Origin: JABDQZ01 sp963801985
GTDB taxonomy: Bacteria > Pseudomonadota > Gammaproteobacteria > Chromatiales > Chromatiaceae
Reading direction: 5' to 3'
Assembly: GCA_963801985.1 (NCBI GenBank)
Contig: CAWDGV010000011.1
Span: forward strand, 1-64,000
DNA: 64,000 bases
In this document: positions 54,049 through 63,475 of the stretch, piece by piece
How the letters are laid out: every line of letters starts with the position of its first letter
Position numbering within the stretch: position 1 is the first letter of the stretch
Program-made: the position numbers and the translations under genes
Notes under the pieces: generated by a model
What the model was told of the DNA's origin: nothing
The model's input: only the letters and a program-made list of their open reading frames with translations
Database searches by the model: none

Positions 54049-55450
54049 AGTAACTGTCATCTCCGTAAACATTATCGATGAAGTTTTCAAACTTGGTGAA
54101 CTGCCCCAGGAACGTAAGGCGAAGACTGCCTATGGGGCCATTACGCTGCTTGCCGATAATGATTTCAGCCATGCCCTTATCTGGCGTTTCCGGATTATAG
54201 ACTTCGTCACGGTAAACAAAGGCAATAATATCAGCATCCTGCTCAATCGAACCTGACTCCCTCAAGTCGGAGTTAACCGGACGCTTGTTCGGACGCTGCT
54301 CAAGGTTACGGTTTAGCTGCGACAGGGCTATCACCGGCACATTCAGTTCTTTGGCCAAAGCCTTAAGCGACCGCGAAATAACAGAAATTTCCTCGGTACG
54401 GTTATTGGCAACCCCCGGGGCCTGCATCAGCTGCAGGTAGTCAATAACGATCAGCCCCAATTGACCATGCTCACGCGTTAAGCGCCTGGATCTCGCCCTG
54501 ATCTCGGTAGGGGTCAAGGATGCTGAATCATCAATATGTATCTTGGCTTCTGACAGAATACTGACCGCTGATGTCAGCCTGGGCCATTCATCTTCTTCGA
54601 GCTTGCCGGTACGCAGGCGATGTTGATCAATTCGACCCAGCGATGACAGCATACGCATCACCAGTTGTTCGCCCGGCATTTCCAGCGAGAAAACCGCAAC
54701 CGGCATTTCACTCTGAATGGCAACGTTTTCGGCAAGGTTCATGGCAAACGTGGTCTTGCCCATTGAAGGACGGCCGGCAACAATGATCAAATCTGATTTT
54801 TGAAGTCCTGAAGTCATGTCATCCAGGTCAGAAAAGCCCGTGGACAACCCGGTAATCGGCTCATCCTGCTGGTACAGGGTTTCAATCCTGTCTACCGCTT
54901 TGGTCAGCAGTTTTTTAATATCCTCAAAACCCGTTTTACCCTTGGCCTGCTGTTCAGCAATCTCGAAAACCTGGGATTCGGCATGATCAAGTAACTCACT
55001 GACCGTCTTGCCTTCTGTCTGAAAACCACTGTCGGCAATATCGGTACCAACACGGATCAGCTGTCGTTTGACCGAATGCTCCCTGACAATGTCGGCATAG
55101 GCGCGGATATTGGCTGCACTCGGTGTATCCTTGGCCAGCGTACCAATATAAGACATGCCACCGGCATCATCCAACGCACCAATACGCTCAAGTTCTTCTG
55201 AAAGGGTGACAACATCAAATGGCTTTTGCTGTTCTGCCAGTTTTTCAATCGCATCAAAAATCAGTTGATGTTCACGACGGTAAAAATCATCTCGTAGAAT
55301 CCTGTCTCCCACCTGGTCCCAGGCCATATTGCTGAGCATCAGGCCACCCAGAACAGATTGCTCAGCCTGAATGGAATGCGGCGGAATACGCAATGACTCC
55401 GTATCAAAATCGTTGTATCGGGTTTCCCGGGGGGACGCAGTTTCTGGCAT
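54041..55450 (-). CDS. dnaB: Replicative DNA helicase DnaB
   Basis: Hexameric 5'-3' helicase at the replication fork. The 469-residue product has the amino-terminal domain (PPHSIQAEQSVLGGLMLSN), the linker helix and the RecA-like motor with Walker A GRPSMGKTTFAMN. LIVIDYLQLM (Walker B) and the end LPLSLQLNRNLEQRPNKRP-like ALSQLNRNLEQRPNKRPV are also clear. No intein is present. It follows rplI and overlaps alr, a common order in gammaproteobacteria. Confidence 0.97.
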   Translation of the reverse strand: MPETASPRETRYNDFDTESLRIPPHSIQAEQSVLGGLMLSNMAWDQVGDRILRDDFYRREHQLIFDAIEKLAEQQKPFDVVTLSEELERIGALDDAGGMSYIGTLAKDTPSAANIRAYADIVREHSVKRQLIRVGTDIADSGFQTEGKTVSELLDHAESQVFEIAEQQAKGKTGFEDIKKLLTKAVDRIETLYQQDEPITGLSTGFSDLDDMTSGLQKSDLIIVAGRPSMGKTTFAMNLAENVAIQSEMPVAVFSLEMPGEQLVMRMLSSLGRIDQHRLRTGKLEEDEWPRLTSAVSILSEAKIHIDDSASLTPTEIRARSRRLTREHGQLGLIVIDYLQLMQAPGVANNRTEEISVISRSLKALAKELNVPVIALSQLNRNLEQRPNKRPVNSDLRESGSIEQDADIIAFVYRDEVYNPETPDKGMAEIIIGKQRNGPIGSLRLTFLGQFTKFENFIDNVYGDDSYYG

Positions 55451-55652
55451 GTAACGGCCTAAATCCTTTCGTTAAGGGGAGTAAGAATACGGAAAAAAAT
55501 GACCAGTGGCAAAAGCTTCTGCCGGATATCAGCCTGGCGAGGAATATGACTGCAGGAATACAGTTACCAGGCCCACAAGGTGAGCTATATGATGCTCTCA
55601 ACGAACGGGTATCGAAAACCGGCTCAAGACCTGGACTTCTATAGAAAACGCA

Positions 55653-55687
55653 TAAAAAAACATGCCCCGCAGTAAGCGAGGCATGTC
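55653..55687 (-). terminator. Intrinsic terminator of the rpsF-rplI operon
   Basis: On the minus strand ACATGCCTCGC, a five-base loop, and GCGGGGCATGT form an 11-pair stem followed directly by seven T. It lies 28 bases after the rplI stop and separates the ribosomal genes from dnaB. Confidence 0.88.
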
Positions 55688-55714
55688 ATTGTAACAGGGA
55701 TAGAAGGTAGATAC

Positions 55715-56167
55715 TTACGCTTCAGGAACAATAATAACTTTTATTTCTGCATTCACATCGGAGTGCAGATGAATAGCCACATCGTATTCACCCGTTGAGT
55801 GGAAAACACCCTCTGGCATTCTCACTTCACTACGTAAAACCTCAACACCAGCCGCAGTCAGGGCGTCTGCGATATCAGTTGTGCCGACAGAACCAAACAG
55901 CTTACCCTCTTCACCAGCGTTATGACTGATAGTGACAGATTCAAGCGCATCAATTTTTGCTTTACGCTCATTAGCCACAGCCAGTTTTTCATTCTGCGCT
56001 TTTTCGAGTTCAGCTCTTTTAGCTTCAAAAGCAGCAACATTTGCAGTAGTAGCTGGCAGCGCTTTACCAGTTGGCAGCAGATAGTTGCGACCATAACCCG
56101 ATTTTACATTTACCTTGTCACCCAGGGCACCAAGGTTCTCAATCTTTTCCAGTAAAATAATTTCCAT
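55715..56167 (-). CDS. rplI: 50S ribosomal protein L9
   Basis: Binds 23S rRNA. The start MEIILLEKIENLGALGDKVNVKSGYGRNYLLP is the family signature (quoted here only in part as LGDKVNVKSGYGRNYLLP). The long connecting helix and the C-terminal domain follow, giving 150 residues. I choose the ATG at 56167, with AGGGG at a good distance, over the ATG two codons upstream. It is the last gene before the terminator. Confidence 0.96.
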   Translation of the reverse strand: MEIILLEKIENLGALGDKVNVKSGYGRNYLLPTGKALPATTANVAAFEAKRAELEKAQNEKLAVANERKAKIDALESVTISHNAGEEGKLFGSVGTTDIADALTAAGVEVLRSEVRMPEGVFHSTGEYDVAIHLHSDVNAEIKVIIVPEA

Positions 56168-56211
56168 TGTCATTACCCCTGTTTAATACAGCTTAAATTC
56201 AATTCTTCAGT

Positions 56212-57129
56212 TTAGTCATCGTTACCCGGAGCTGGCGCAACGCTTTTTCTAAAATTCATCCAGGTATCTGTAAAACCCGTTACCGCCAAGGCTGCCATGA
56301 CATATGGCAAAGCAATAAACAGCAATACATAAATACCTGTTATCCAGACCACGTTGGCATTCAGTCGCCTGAGTAATCCGTGAGTTACCGCCAGTCCCAG
56401 CAGGGCGTAAGCGGCTATCAGCAATGTTGCCATGGCAGCCAGCCAATCCGGTGGCTCACCTAATGCAACCCAAATCAATACTGGTGCTGCCAGATAAGCC
56501 AGCACCTTTTGGTATTGCATTTCCCGGAACTCCTCTCCGAAGCCCCCGGGGTTATACAGCAACGCCTGCCACCAGCGTGCAATAAACAAAATTGCTACCA
56601 GCTGCAGGAAAAATCCTGTCGCTAAAAGTGCGGTCATCCACTGGGATACAGACTGGAGCATGCTTTCAAACTCCCCTGCTCCCGTACTGATTTCACTGTT
56701 TTCCAGCAGTGTCTGCAGCGGCTCTTTGAGTAAGCCAGCCCAGTACTGGGCCGGATCGACAAAGATCAGAAAAAAACCAGCGACTGCAACCAGCAGCAAA
56801 ACCAGTGCCGTTTGCACCGTGAATGCCAGCGATCGGCTAAAATACAAAATCACGCCAAGCATCCACACCGGTAACCATAACACCAGTGCAAAAATGAAAG
56901 CCGGTATGGCATCCCCAAGCAACAGGTAACTCAACAGGCTACTGGCAAACCAGCTCGCCGTTATCACCAGCATGCCTTCTTTGGCACCATGACGCAGTGT
57001 AACCAGGGCTACCGCCGCACCACTTAATATACTTAACGGGGCCAGCAACAAAGACAAGACACCCAGTACCGTGACAGACATAACTGCCTGCACACGTCCA
57101 CGCATCACAACCTGAGCCAGTGCTCGCAT
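56212..57129 (-). CDS. DUF2232 family membrane protein
   Basis: 305 residues with about eight hydrophobic helices and a short polar C end (RKSVAPAPGNDD). The start VMRGRVQAVMSVTVLGVLSLLLAPLSILSGAAVALVTLRHG, seen in part as LLLAPLSILSGAAVALVTL, is typical of the family found between rpsR and rplI in many gammaproteobacteria. Function is unknown. In E. coli the place is taken by a different arrangement. It is transcribed with its ribosomal neighbours. Confidence 0.8.
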   Translation of the reverse strand: MRALAQVVMRGRVQAVMSVTVLGVLSLLLAPLSILSGAAVALVTLRHGAKEGMLVITASWFASSLLSYLLLGDAIPAFIFALVLWLPVWMLGVILYFSRSLAFTVQTALVLLLVAVAGFFLIFVDPAQYWAGLLKEPLQTLLENSEISTGAGEFESMLQSVSQWMTALLATGFFLQLVAILFIARWWQALLYNPGGFGEEFREMQYQKVLAYLAAPVLIWVALGEPPDWLAAMATLLIAAYALLGLAVTHGLLRRLNANVVWITGIYVLLFIALPYVMAALAVTGFTDTWMNFRKSVAPAPGNDD

Positions 57130-57191
57130 CCCTTTATCTCATTTTTTGAAACTTACGGTGTACCCTGGCTGGTTACACCGCAGGTCATCAA

Positions 57192-57416
57192 TCAATGTCC
57201 GTCAGTGTACGGCAACAAAGCGAGGAATCTTGCCTGCTTGATTGCAGAAGCTAACTGACGCTGGTATCTGGCTTTTGTACCGGTAATACGACTTGGTACA
57301 ATTTTACCAGATTCACTGACATAGCCTTTCAGCAGGTCGATATCCTTGTAATCAATCTCACAGGTATCATCAGCTGTAAAACGACAAAATCTTTTACGAC
57401 GAAATGCACGTGACAT
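57192..57416 (-). CDS. rpsR: 30S ribosomal protein S18
   Basis: 74 residues, Arg/Lys-rich. It has the family core RKRFCRFTADDTCEIDYKDIDLLKGYV, seen here as FCRF..IDYKDIDLLK, and the end SRITGTKARYQRQLASAIKQARFLALLPYTD. The Cys residues in the amino part are of the zinc-ligand type or its remnant. It follows rpsF directly; priB, found between the two in enterobacteria, is absent. Confidence 0.97.
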   Translation of the reverse strand: MSRAFRRKRFCRFTADDTCEIDYKDIDLLKGYVSESGKIVPSRITGTKARYQRQLASAIKQARFLALLPYTDGH

Positions 57417-57442
57417 AACTTTCTCCTGGTCCAGTATTTTAA

Positions 57443-57793
57443 TTAAGCAGTAACTTCTTCAGCGCGCTCTTCCTTTTCCTGCTTGGCAAGCGGAGAAGGT
57501 TGAGTAATCGCTGTTTTCTGCTTGATGACCAGTTTGCGTAAAACGGCATCATTGAATTTGAATGCACTTTCCAGTTCTGCCAGCGCATCACCGCTGCATT
57601 CGACATTCATCAGAACATAATGTGCTTTGTGGAGTTTGTTGATCGGGTAAGCCAGCTGGCGGCGACCCCAGTCCTCAAGGCGATGAACCTGGCCTTCAGA
57701 ACCTTCGATAATACCGCGATATTTTTCGATCATCGCTGGCACCTGTTCACTCTGGTCCGGATGGACCATGAAAACGATTTCATAGTGTCTCAT
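57443..57793 (-). CDS. rpsF: 30S ribosomal protein S6
   Basis: 116 residues with the family opening MRHYEIVFMVHPDQSEQV and the core HRLEDWGRRQLAYPINKLHKAHY, ending in an acidic tail (EKEERAEEVTA), which is where RimK adds glutamates in E. coli. It is first in the rpsF-rpsR-DUF2232-rplI group. A leader of unknown length precedes it, with AAGGA next to the ATG. Confidence 0.97.
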   Translation of the reverse strand: MRHYEIVFMVHPDQSEQVPAMIEKYRGIIEGSEGQVHRLEDWGRRQLAYPINKLHKAHYVLMNVECSGDALAELESAFKFNDAVLRKLVIKQKTAITQPSPLAKQEKEERAEEVTA

Positions 57794-57936
57794 TGTCGTT
57801 CCTTATGGTTAAAGCTACCCGCCCTGATCAATTTCAAGTGACGGTGCAGCAAGGTAAGCCTGAAAATTTAACGTAGCAGGCCTTTAAAAGCGCGCGATTC
57901 TACTGGTTAGCGGGGTTTGATGCAACCATTGTGGCT

Positions 57937-58046
57937 GGATTCCGGCTAAAAGCATGCCGGAATGACGATTTTTTATGGTATTACGCCGGAATGAAGATTT
58001 TTTGATGGCATGACGCGTCACACCGGCATGCTTTTCGCCGTTGTCC
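57937..58046. repeat. REP-like hairpins downstream of rlmB
   Basis: ATTCCGGC-TAAAAGCAT-GCCGGAAT with tail GACG lies at about 57939-57967. A partial unit follows near 57980, and the unit CGTCACACCGGCATGC..CCG near 58015-58042. The last ends next to the stop of rlmB. A gap of 255 bases between rpsF and rlmB holds little else besides the rpsF promoter region. Confidence 0.75.
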
Positions 58047-58048
58047 GG

Positions 58049-58813
58049 TTATTCGCCCTGTGTTCTCTGCCTGACAGCTTCATACAGGCAAATCCCGGTC
58101 GCCACAGACACATTCAGGCTTTCCACCGAGCCTTTCATTGGCAGCTTGATCAAAGAATCGCAGGTTTCACGGGTCAGACGACGCATACCCTTCCCCTCAG
58201 CTCCCATGACAATGGCCAGATTTCCTTTTAAATCAGACTGGTAGATATCTGCCTCTGCCTCACCGGCGGTGCCGATAACCCATATCGCGTAATCCTGCTT
58301 AAGCTTTTCCAGCGCCCGTACGAGGTTGGTTACCTGCACGTACATGACAGTTTCAGCTGCACCGCTGGCCACCTTGCAGGCCACTGGCGTCAACCCGGCT
58401 GCATTGTCTTTCGGGGCAATCACAGCATGTACACCCGCAGCATCGGCACTGCGCAAACAGGCACCCAGGTTATGCGGATCAGTCACACCATCAAGCACCA
58501 GCAGCAAAGCCGGCTCATCCAGTTGCTCAAGCACCTGGTAAAGGTCCTTTTCTGTTTTAGCCGATGGCGCCCTGATTCTGGCCACCACTCCCTGGTGCCT
58601 GAAATCACCCAGCATGTCATCCAACTGCTGTTTTTTTGCCCGGGTAATACTGATACCGGCCTGATGCGCTATATCTTCAAGCTCGGAAATGCGCTTGTCT
58701 TTGCGACTCAGGTCAAGCCAGACCTGCAGCACCTGCGCACTGCCATGCTTCAGGGCACTGCGAACAGCATGAATCCCGCCAACAAGATGGCTCTCCTGCC
58801 CGCTTTTTTTCAT
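58049..58813 (-). CDS. rlmB: 23S rRNA (guanosine(2251)-2'-O)-methyltransferase RlmB
   Basis: SPOUT-class RNA methyltransferase acting on the P-loop of 23S rRNA. The 254-residue product has a small L30e-like amino-terminal domain (LVGGIHAVRSALKHGSAQVLQVWL) and the TrmH domain with LVLDGVTDPHNLGACLRSADAAG, VMGAEGKGMRRLTRETCD and PMKGSVESLNVSVATGICLYEA, the motif that binds S-adenosylmethionine in the knot. It lies downstream of rnr by ten bases, as in many proteobacteria. Confidence 0.96.
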   Translation of the reverse strand: MKKSGQESHLVGGIHAVRSALKHGSAQVLQVWLDLSRKDKRISELEDIAHQAGISITRAKKQQLDDMLGDFRHQGVVARIRAPSAKTEKDLYQVLEQLDEPALLLVLDGVTDPHNLGACLRSADAAGVHAVIAPKDNAAGLTPVACKVASGAAETVMYVQVTNLVRALEKLKQDYAIWVIGTAGEAEADIYQSDLKGNLAIVMGAEGKGMRRLTRETCDSLIKLPMKGSVESLNVSVATGICLYEAVRQRTQGE

Positions 58814-58823
58814 TGCAGCTCAT

Positions 58824-61193
58824 TCATTTGCGTTTGCCACGATTTCCGGATTTAGACCTGGAATGTGAACGCGAGCCTGACTTGCGTTTTCCCGACTTGT
58901 CAGAAGAGGCTTGTTTACCTTTTTCTCCTGATTTAGAACTCGCATCATGCTTTTTTCTTGACTTGGAATAACGCTTGCCGGGCTTTTCCCTGACAGGCGA
59001 AACCCAGTTATCAGCGAGAACAAAATCAATCTTTCGGTCATCCAGGTTCACAGCAGCAACCTTGATGCGGATCGGATCACCCAGTCGGAAAACCTGGCCA
59101 TTACGTTCACCCGTCAGGCGATGTCCAATCGCATCAAAATGGTAAAAGTCGTTTTTCAAAGCCGTGATATGCACCAGGCCATCAACATAAATATGGTCAA
59201 GTTGCACGAACAGGCCAAACGATGTCACCGTACTGATAATGCCAGGGAATTCATCACCGATTTTATCCATCATGAATTCACACTTGAGCCAGTCCATCAC
59301 ATCACGGGTGGCATCATCGGCCCGACGTTCTGTCAGGGAGCAATGCTCTCCCATACCCTGCATCTGGGTCGGAGAATAATCGAAGCCTTCACTACTGCCA
59401 TGCAACAGCAGGTGATTAATAGCACGATGGACGATCAGGTCAGGATAGCGCCTGATTGGCGAGGTAAAGTGGGCATAGGCCGGAAATGACAGACCAAAAT
59501 GCCCCAGGTTATCGGCGCTGTATACCGCCTGCGACATGGAACGCAGCATGACCGTCTGGATCAGGTGGGCATCCGGTCTTTCCCTGACTTCATTTAACAG
59601 GTTTGCATAATCCTTGGCTGTTGGCTTGTTGCCACCCGTGAAAATAATACCCAGTTCCGACAGAAAGCCGCGCACATCAACAATTTTATCTTCCGGTGGC
59701 GGCTCATGATTACGGTATAGAGCCGGTATCTTTTTACGCAGCAGGAAACGCGCCGCAGCGACATTCGCGGCCAACATGCATTCTTCGATAATCTTGTGCG
59801 CATCATTCCGGTAGACAGGCTCAACACGATCGATCTTCTTGTCATCACAAAACACAATACGTGTCTCGGTGGTATCGAAATCAATCGCACCCGTTTCTTC
59901 ACGGCCTCGATGCAGGGCTTTATAGAGAGAATACAGTTCGTGTAAATGCGGTAATATTTTCGCATGTTGCTGACAAAGCTTTTCATCGCCATCCACCAGC
60001 ATGGCGGCCACATCATCGTATATCAAGCGGGCATGTGAGCGCATCACCGCCTGGTAGAATCTGGAGCGGAAGATGTTGCCATGCTCATCAATATTCAGTT
60101 CCGCAGTCATGCAAAGACGATCCACCTGCGGATTCAGCGAGCACAGGCCGTTCGACAGGATTTCCGGCAACATCGGCACAACGCGATTGGGGAAATAAAC
60201 CGAGTTACCCCGCTGAAAAGCTTCCTTGTCCAGGGAAGAACCTGCCTCTACATAGCTGGATACATCAGCAATACAGACCAGCAGTCGCCATCCCTTACCA
60301 GTACGCTTGGCGTAGACAGCATCGTCAAAATCCCGGGCATCGGCACCATCAATGGTGACCAGGGGAATATTGCGTAAATCAACCCGTCCCTGCTTGGATT
60401 CTTCGGGAACCTCGCGGCTCAACCCGGCAATTTGCTCGAGGACCTCTTCAGGCCATTCAACCGGAATATTATGGGAACGAATTGCGACATCGGTCTCCAT
60501 GCCAGGAGCCATGTGCTCTCCAAGCACTTCGACCACTCGCCCAACGGCCCGATGACGACTGGTCGGTGGCTCAGTAATTTCAACATTGACCACTTCCCCC
60601 ATACCACCGAGGTCACAGGCCATATCGGGGATACGGATTTCCTGCGGAATGCGCTTGTTGTCCGGCACGACAAACACATCACCCTGCTCACAGAAGAGGC
60701 GACCAACAATATTCTTGTTGGCGTACTCGACAACACGGATCAGGGTTCCCTCACGTCGCCCGCGCTGATCAAGACCGGATACGAACACCTCAGCCTTGTC
60801 TCCATGCATCAGGGCACGCATCTGGAAGGGTGATAAAAACAGGTCGTCCTCACCGTCATCCGGCCTTAAAAAACCGAAACCATCCTGATGCCCCATCACC
60901 CTTCCCCTGACCAGGTCATCAAAATCTACCGGGGTAAACTGCCCTTTTCTGCTGCGGATCAACTGGCCATCGCGCACCATGGCATTCAGCCTCCGCTGCA
61001 GGGCGATGCGGTGTTCCTCCTTTGTCAGGCCGAGGATGCTGACTATATCTGCGTAAAAAAGTTTTTCACTAGCCTGCTGCAATTGTTCAAGAATGAACTC
61101 ACGACTGGGAATGGGATTTTCATAATTCTGGGCTTCACGATCTTTGTAGGGATCCACAAAGGTCATGTCAGCCGATTTTTTCTTTTTGGCCAC
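58824..61193 (-). CDS. rnr: Ribonuclease R
   Basis: 3'-5' exoribonuclease that degrades structured RNA. The 789-residue product has an amino-terminal helix-turn-helix-like region (IVSILGLTKEEHRIALQRRL), two cold-shock domains, the RNB catalytic domain with IDGADARDFDDAVYAK carrying the metal-binding Asp residues, and a C-terminal S1 domain (GIISTVTSFGLFVQLD). A tail of about 60 residues rich in Lys, Arg, Ser and Gly follows, as is usual for RNase R. It heads the rnr-rlmB pair. Confidence 0.96.
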   Translation of the reverse strand: MAKKKKSADMTFVDPYKDREAQNYENPIPSREFILEQLQQASEKLFYADIVSILGLTKEEHRIALQRRLNAMVRDGQLIRSRKGQFTPVDFDDLVRGRVMGHQDGFGFLRPDDGEDDLFLSPFQMRALMHGDKAEVFVSGLDQRGRREGTLIRVVEYANKNIVGRLFCEQGDVFVVPDNKRIPQEIRIPDMACDLGGMGEVVNVEITEPPTSRHRAVGRVVEVLGEHMAPGMETDVAIRSHNIPVEWPEEVLEQIAGLSREVPEESKQGRVDLRNIPLVTIDGADARDFDDAVYAKRTGKGWRLLVCIADVSSYVEAGSSLDKEAFQRGNSVYFPNRVVPMLPEILSNGLCSLNPQVDRLCMTAELNIDEHGNIFRSRFYQAVMRSHARLIYDDVAAMLVDGDEKLCQQHAKILPHLHELYSLYKALHRGREETGAIDFDTTETRIVFCDDKKIDRVEPVYRNDAHKIIEECMLAANVAAARFLLRKKIPALYRNHEPPPEDKIVDVRGFLSELGIIFTGGNKPTAKDYANLLNEVRERPDAHLIQTVMLRSMSQAVYSADNLGHFGLSFPAYAHFTSPIRRYPDLIVHRAINHLLLHGSSEGFDYSPTQMQGMGEHCSLTERRADDATRDVMDWLKCEFMMDKIGDEFPGIISTVTSFGLFVQLDHIYVDGLVHITALKNDFYHFDAIGHRLTGERNGQVFRLGDPIRIKVAAVNLDDRKIDFVLADNWVSPVREKPGKRYSKSRKKHDASSKSGEKGKQASSDKSGKRKSGSRSHSRSKSGNRGKRK

Positions 61194-61278
61194 TAAGGTT
61201 TTCCAAGGTTAAATATAAAAAGATTGTTCTATTGTACGTTGACAGAATAAAACTGTCGCTGTAGAGTCGCGCTCCGAT

Positions 61279-61365
61279 GCCTGGGTGGTGAAATTGGTAG
61301 ACACGCTAGCTTCAGGTGCTAGTGATCGCAAGGTCGTGGAGGTTCAAGTCCTCTCCCAGGCACCA
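61279..61365 (+). tRNA. tRNA-Leu (CAG)
   Basis: Acceptor GCCTGGG pairs with CCCAGGC, followed by A and an encoded CCA ending at 61365. The anticodon arm GCTAG-CTTCAGGT-GCTAG gives the anticodon CAG. The long variable arm, D loop AATTGGTAGAC and T arm GGTTCAAGTCC complete the class II structure. It is divergent from rnr and followed by an intrinsic terminator. Confidence 0.95.
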
Positions 61366-61372
61366 GACATGG

Positions 61373-61405
61373 AAAAAAGGGTTGCGTTTTGCGTAACCCT
61401 TTTTT
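61373..61405 (+). terminator. Intrinsic terminator of tRNA-Leu(CAG)
   Basis: AAAAAAGGGTT, an 11-base loop containing a small GCG/CGT pairing, and AACCCTTTTTT form an 11-pair stem that ends in a T run. It starts eight bases after the CCA. Confidence 0.85.
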
Positions 61406-61524
61406 ATTTTCTGGCATTTCTCAAAATTCAGAATGCTCAAATTTTTTATTACAATTTAGAATTCTGCTTGATTATCGACCAAACTAAAGCCACGTCAATC
61501 AGAAAATACACTTAAAAATCAATC

Positions 61525-62247
61525 ATGAACACTACATCTGAAGATAATAATACTTTCCGGGTAAGATTAATAAGGCAATATTTACCCATTGCCATTGCCT
61601 GCATTTCAGTTTGTCTCATGATCTATGTGTTTGCAATGGATAATCTCAAGGTATATTTCTTCTGGTTTGAAGGTGAAAGCAGCCTGTCGGAAATCATGAC
61701 TGTAATAACCGCGTTTATCGGAATAGCTGTTGCCGTGCGAAATTACACTTTCCGATCAAGTGTCCCCTCACCTTATTTTGGCACCTGGATGGTTTTGTTT
61801 GCACTGGGTTTTCTCTATATCGGGATGGAAGAAGCAAGCTGGGGACAGCATGTATTTGGCTGGCAAACTCCTGAATGGATCGCCAGTCATAACAGGCAGG
61901 AGGAAACCAACATCCATAACCTGTTTGGTAAAGGGATTGACAGAATTCCAAAAGCGATTCTGGGTGCCCTGGTCATAGTCAGCGGTGTCTTTTGGCCATT
62001 ATATTGCAGGCTCAAGGGTACTCCCAAAAAACTTCCCGGCTGGTTCCATGTGTACTGGCCAACTACCGCGATATCAACAATCGCCATTTGCTTTTTAGCG
62101 ATTTGGTTAATCGGTCGTTCTTTTGTTATCTCAGATCAAAACAACCTTGAAGGCTGGAATCTCACTTTTTCTGAAGTTCGTGAGCTGTTTATTACCTACT
62201 TCCTGCTGGTCTATGTATTGGAGTTTAAAAGATTCAAGTCATCCTGA
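61525..62247 (+). CDS. Membrane protein of unknown function with EExSWGQ motif
   Basis: 240 residues with about six transmembrane helices (LPIAIACISVCLMIYVF, IMTVITAFIGIAVAV, MVLFALGFLYIGM and three later). Between helices 3 and 4 is a striking polar stretch, GMEEASWGQHVFGWQTP followed by NRQEETNIHNLF, with conserved-looking Glu, Trp, Gln, His and Asn residues. I recall this motif from unannotated membrane proteins but no function. It stands alone after the tRNA terminator, in an A/T-rich context unlike the rest of the window, which may point to recent transfer. Confidence 0.75.
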   Translation: MNTTSEDNNTFRVRLIRQYLPIAIACISVCLMIYVFAMDNLKVYFFWFEGESSLSEIMTVITAFIGIAVAVRNYTFRSSVPSPYFGTWMVLFALGFLYIGMEEASWGQHVFGWQTPEWIASHNRQEETNIHNLFGKGIDRIPKAILGALVIVSGVFWPLYCRLKGTPKKLPGWFHVYWPTTAISTIAICFLAIWLIGRSFVISDQNNLEGWNLTFSEVRELFITYFLLVYVLEFKRFKSS

Positions 62248-62382
62248 CGGGCATGTGATTATTTGGCAGGTGAAGTTGACCAAAGCCAAAACCACCCCGG
62301 ATTATAGGGTTAACCTTGGATAATGGCCTTGCAGCGACTATTTTTAAAGAGTCTGGCACTTTAAAAATCAGGGGTTGCCGTT

Positions 62383-62571
62383 ATGAACAGATTATCTTAT
62401 TACAGCACGTATCTTTCCCGCTCGCTTGCTTACAACTTCAGTCATATCGGTATTTGCCGTATCCCGGGTACTACAACAGCCGCACAAAAAGAAAAGTCAA
62501 ACTCCGAGCTTTTTGCCTCGCTGGATGATGATGCCGAACTCATGTTTGGTGGCGACGTCGAGGATTATTAA
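62383..62571 (+). CDS. Small hypothetical protein
   Basis: 62 residues starting at an ATG with AGGGG about nine bases upstream. The amino half is rich in Tyr, Ser and Arg (YYSTYLSRSLAYNF). The C-terminal third is acidic and ends SLDDDAELMFGGDVEDY. I do not recognise it. The good ribosome binding site and the acidic end favour coding. The stretch 62572-62818 that follows shows nothing I can name apart from the ribosome binding site of tpm. Confidence 0.5.
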   Translation: MNRLSYYSTYLSRSLAYNFSHIGICRIPGTTTAAQKEKSNSELFASLDDDAELMFGGDVEDY

Positions 62572-62818
62572 AAAACATTTCGCCCGGCCCTAAAGATTAA
62601 CCGTAAAGTCAATGCTAATCATAATCTTTCAAACCAGGTACTGGTCGCTGGCCAGGCCAAACGCGCAACCAGTGCCCCACTCAAAACACTCGCTCTAGTA
62701 TTCTCTGAAGGTAGCCACCAGTTCAAGATAGAAACTGCCCTTTGTCTTCTCTGATTGGAAGCAGTCAGGTAACATAAAATTCAACTTAATTTTTACACAA
62801 CCACAAGGCAGACGACGC

Positions 62819-63475
62819 GTGGAAAAAGCATTCTGGCTGGAACGCTGGCAACAACAACAAATTGGTTTTCACCAGCCTGAAATTAACCATTACCTGCTCA
62901 AGCACTGGCAAATGACCAAGGCGCATTTTCCGGACAGCCAGGTTTTTGTCCCTTTATGCGGCAAAAGCAGCGACATGCTCTGGCTTAAAGAACAAGGCCA
63001 TGAAGTACTCGGTATAGAGTTCAGCGAACTGGCAGTAAACGATTTCTTCACGGAAAACCAGTTAACTCCGACATCCCTTCCCCACGACCGCTTTTTACAT
63101 TTTGCCATCAAGGACCTGAGTCTGATGTGCGGCGACTTTTTCCAGTTGCGTGCTGATGACCTTGAAAACAGTCACCTGGTTTATGACCGCGCCTCGCTGG
63201 TAGCATTACCCGCCGAGCTGCGGTTGCGCTATGCCCGGCATATGACATCGATCCTTCCCAGGTCCGTCCGAATCCTGCTGGTAACCATGGAATATCCGCA
63301 AAACGAAATGGATGGCCCACCCTTCACGGTTCCTGAAGAAGAGGTCTACTCGCTCTATCAAGATGACTTTAGCATCGAAAAGCTCGAAACTTTTGATATC
63401 TACCAGGAAAACCCACGTTTTCAGGCTCGTGGTCTCAGTAGCCTGCTGGAAAAAGTATTTCTAATTTCACGTTGA
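62819..63475 (+). CDS. tpm: Thiopurine S-methyltransferase
   Basis: 218 residues of the SAM-dependent Tpm family, which in bacteria confers tolerance to tellurite and selenite by methylation. Family marks are FWLERWQQQQIGFHQPEINHYL (quoted in part), VFVPLCGKSSDMLWL with the SAM-binding loop, LGIEFSELAV, VYDRASLVALP and GPPFTVPEEEV. The start is GTG at 62819, with AAGG about ten bases upstream. Length matches the family. Confidence 0.94.
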   Translation: MEKAFWLERWQQQQIGFHQPEINHYLLKHWQMTKAHFPDSQVFVPLCGKSSDMLWLKEQGHEVLGIEFSELAVNDFFTENQLTPTSLPHDRFLHFAIKDLSLMCGDFFQLRADDLENSHLVYDRASLVALPAELRLRYARHMTSILPRSVRILLVTMEYPQNEMDGPPFTVPEEEVYSLYQDDFSIEKLETFDIYQENPRFQARGLSSLLEKVFLISR

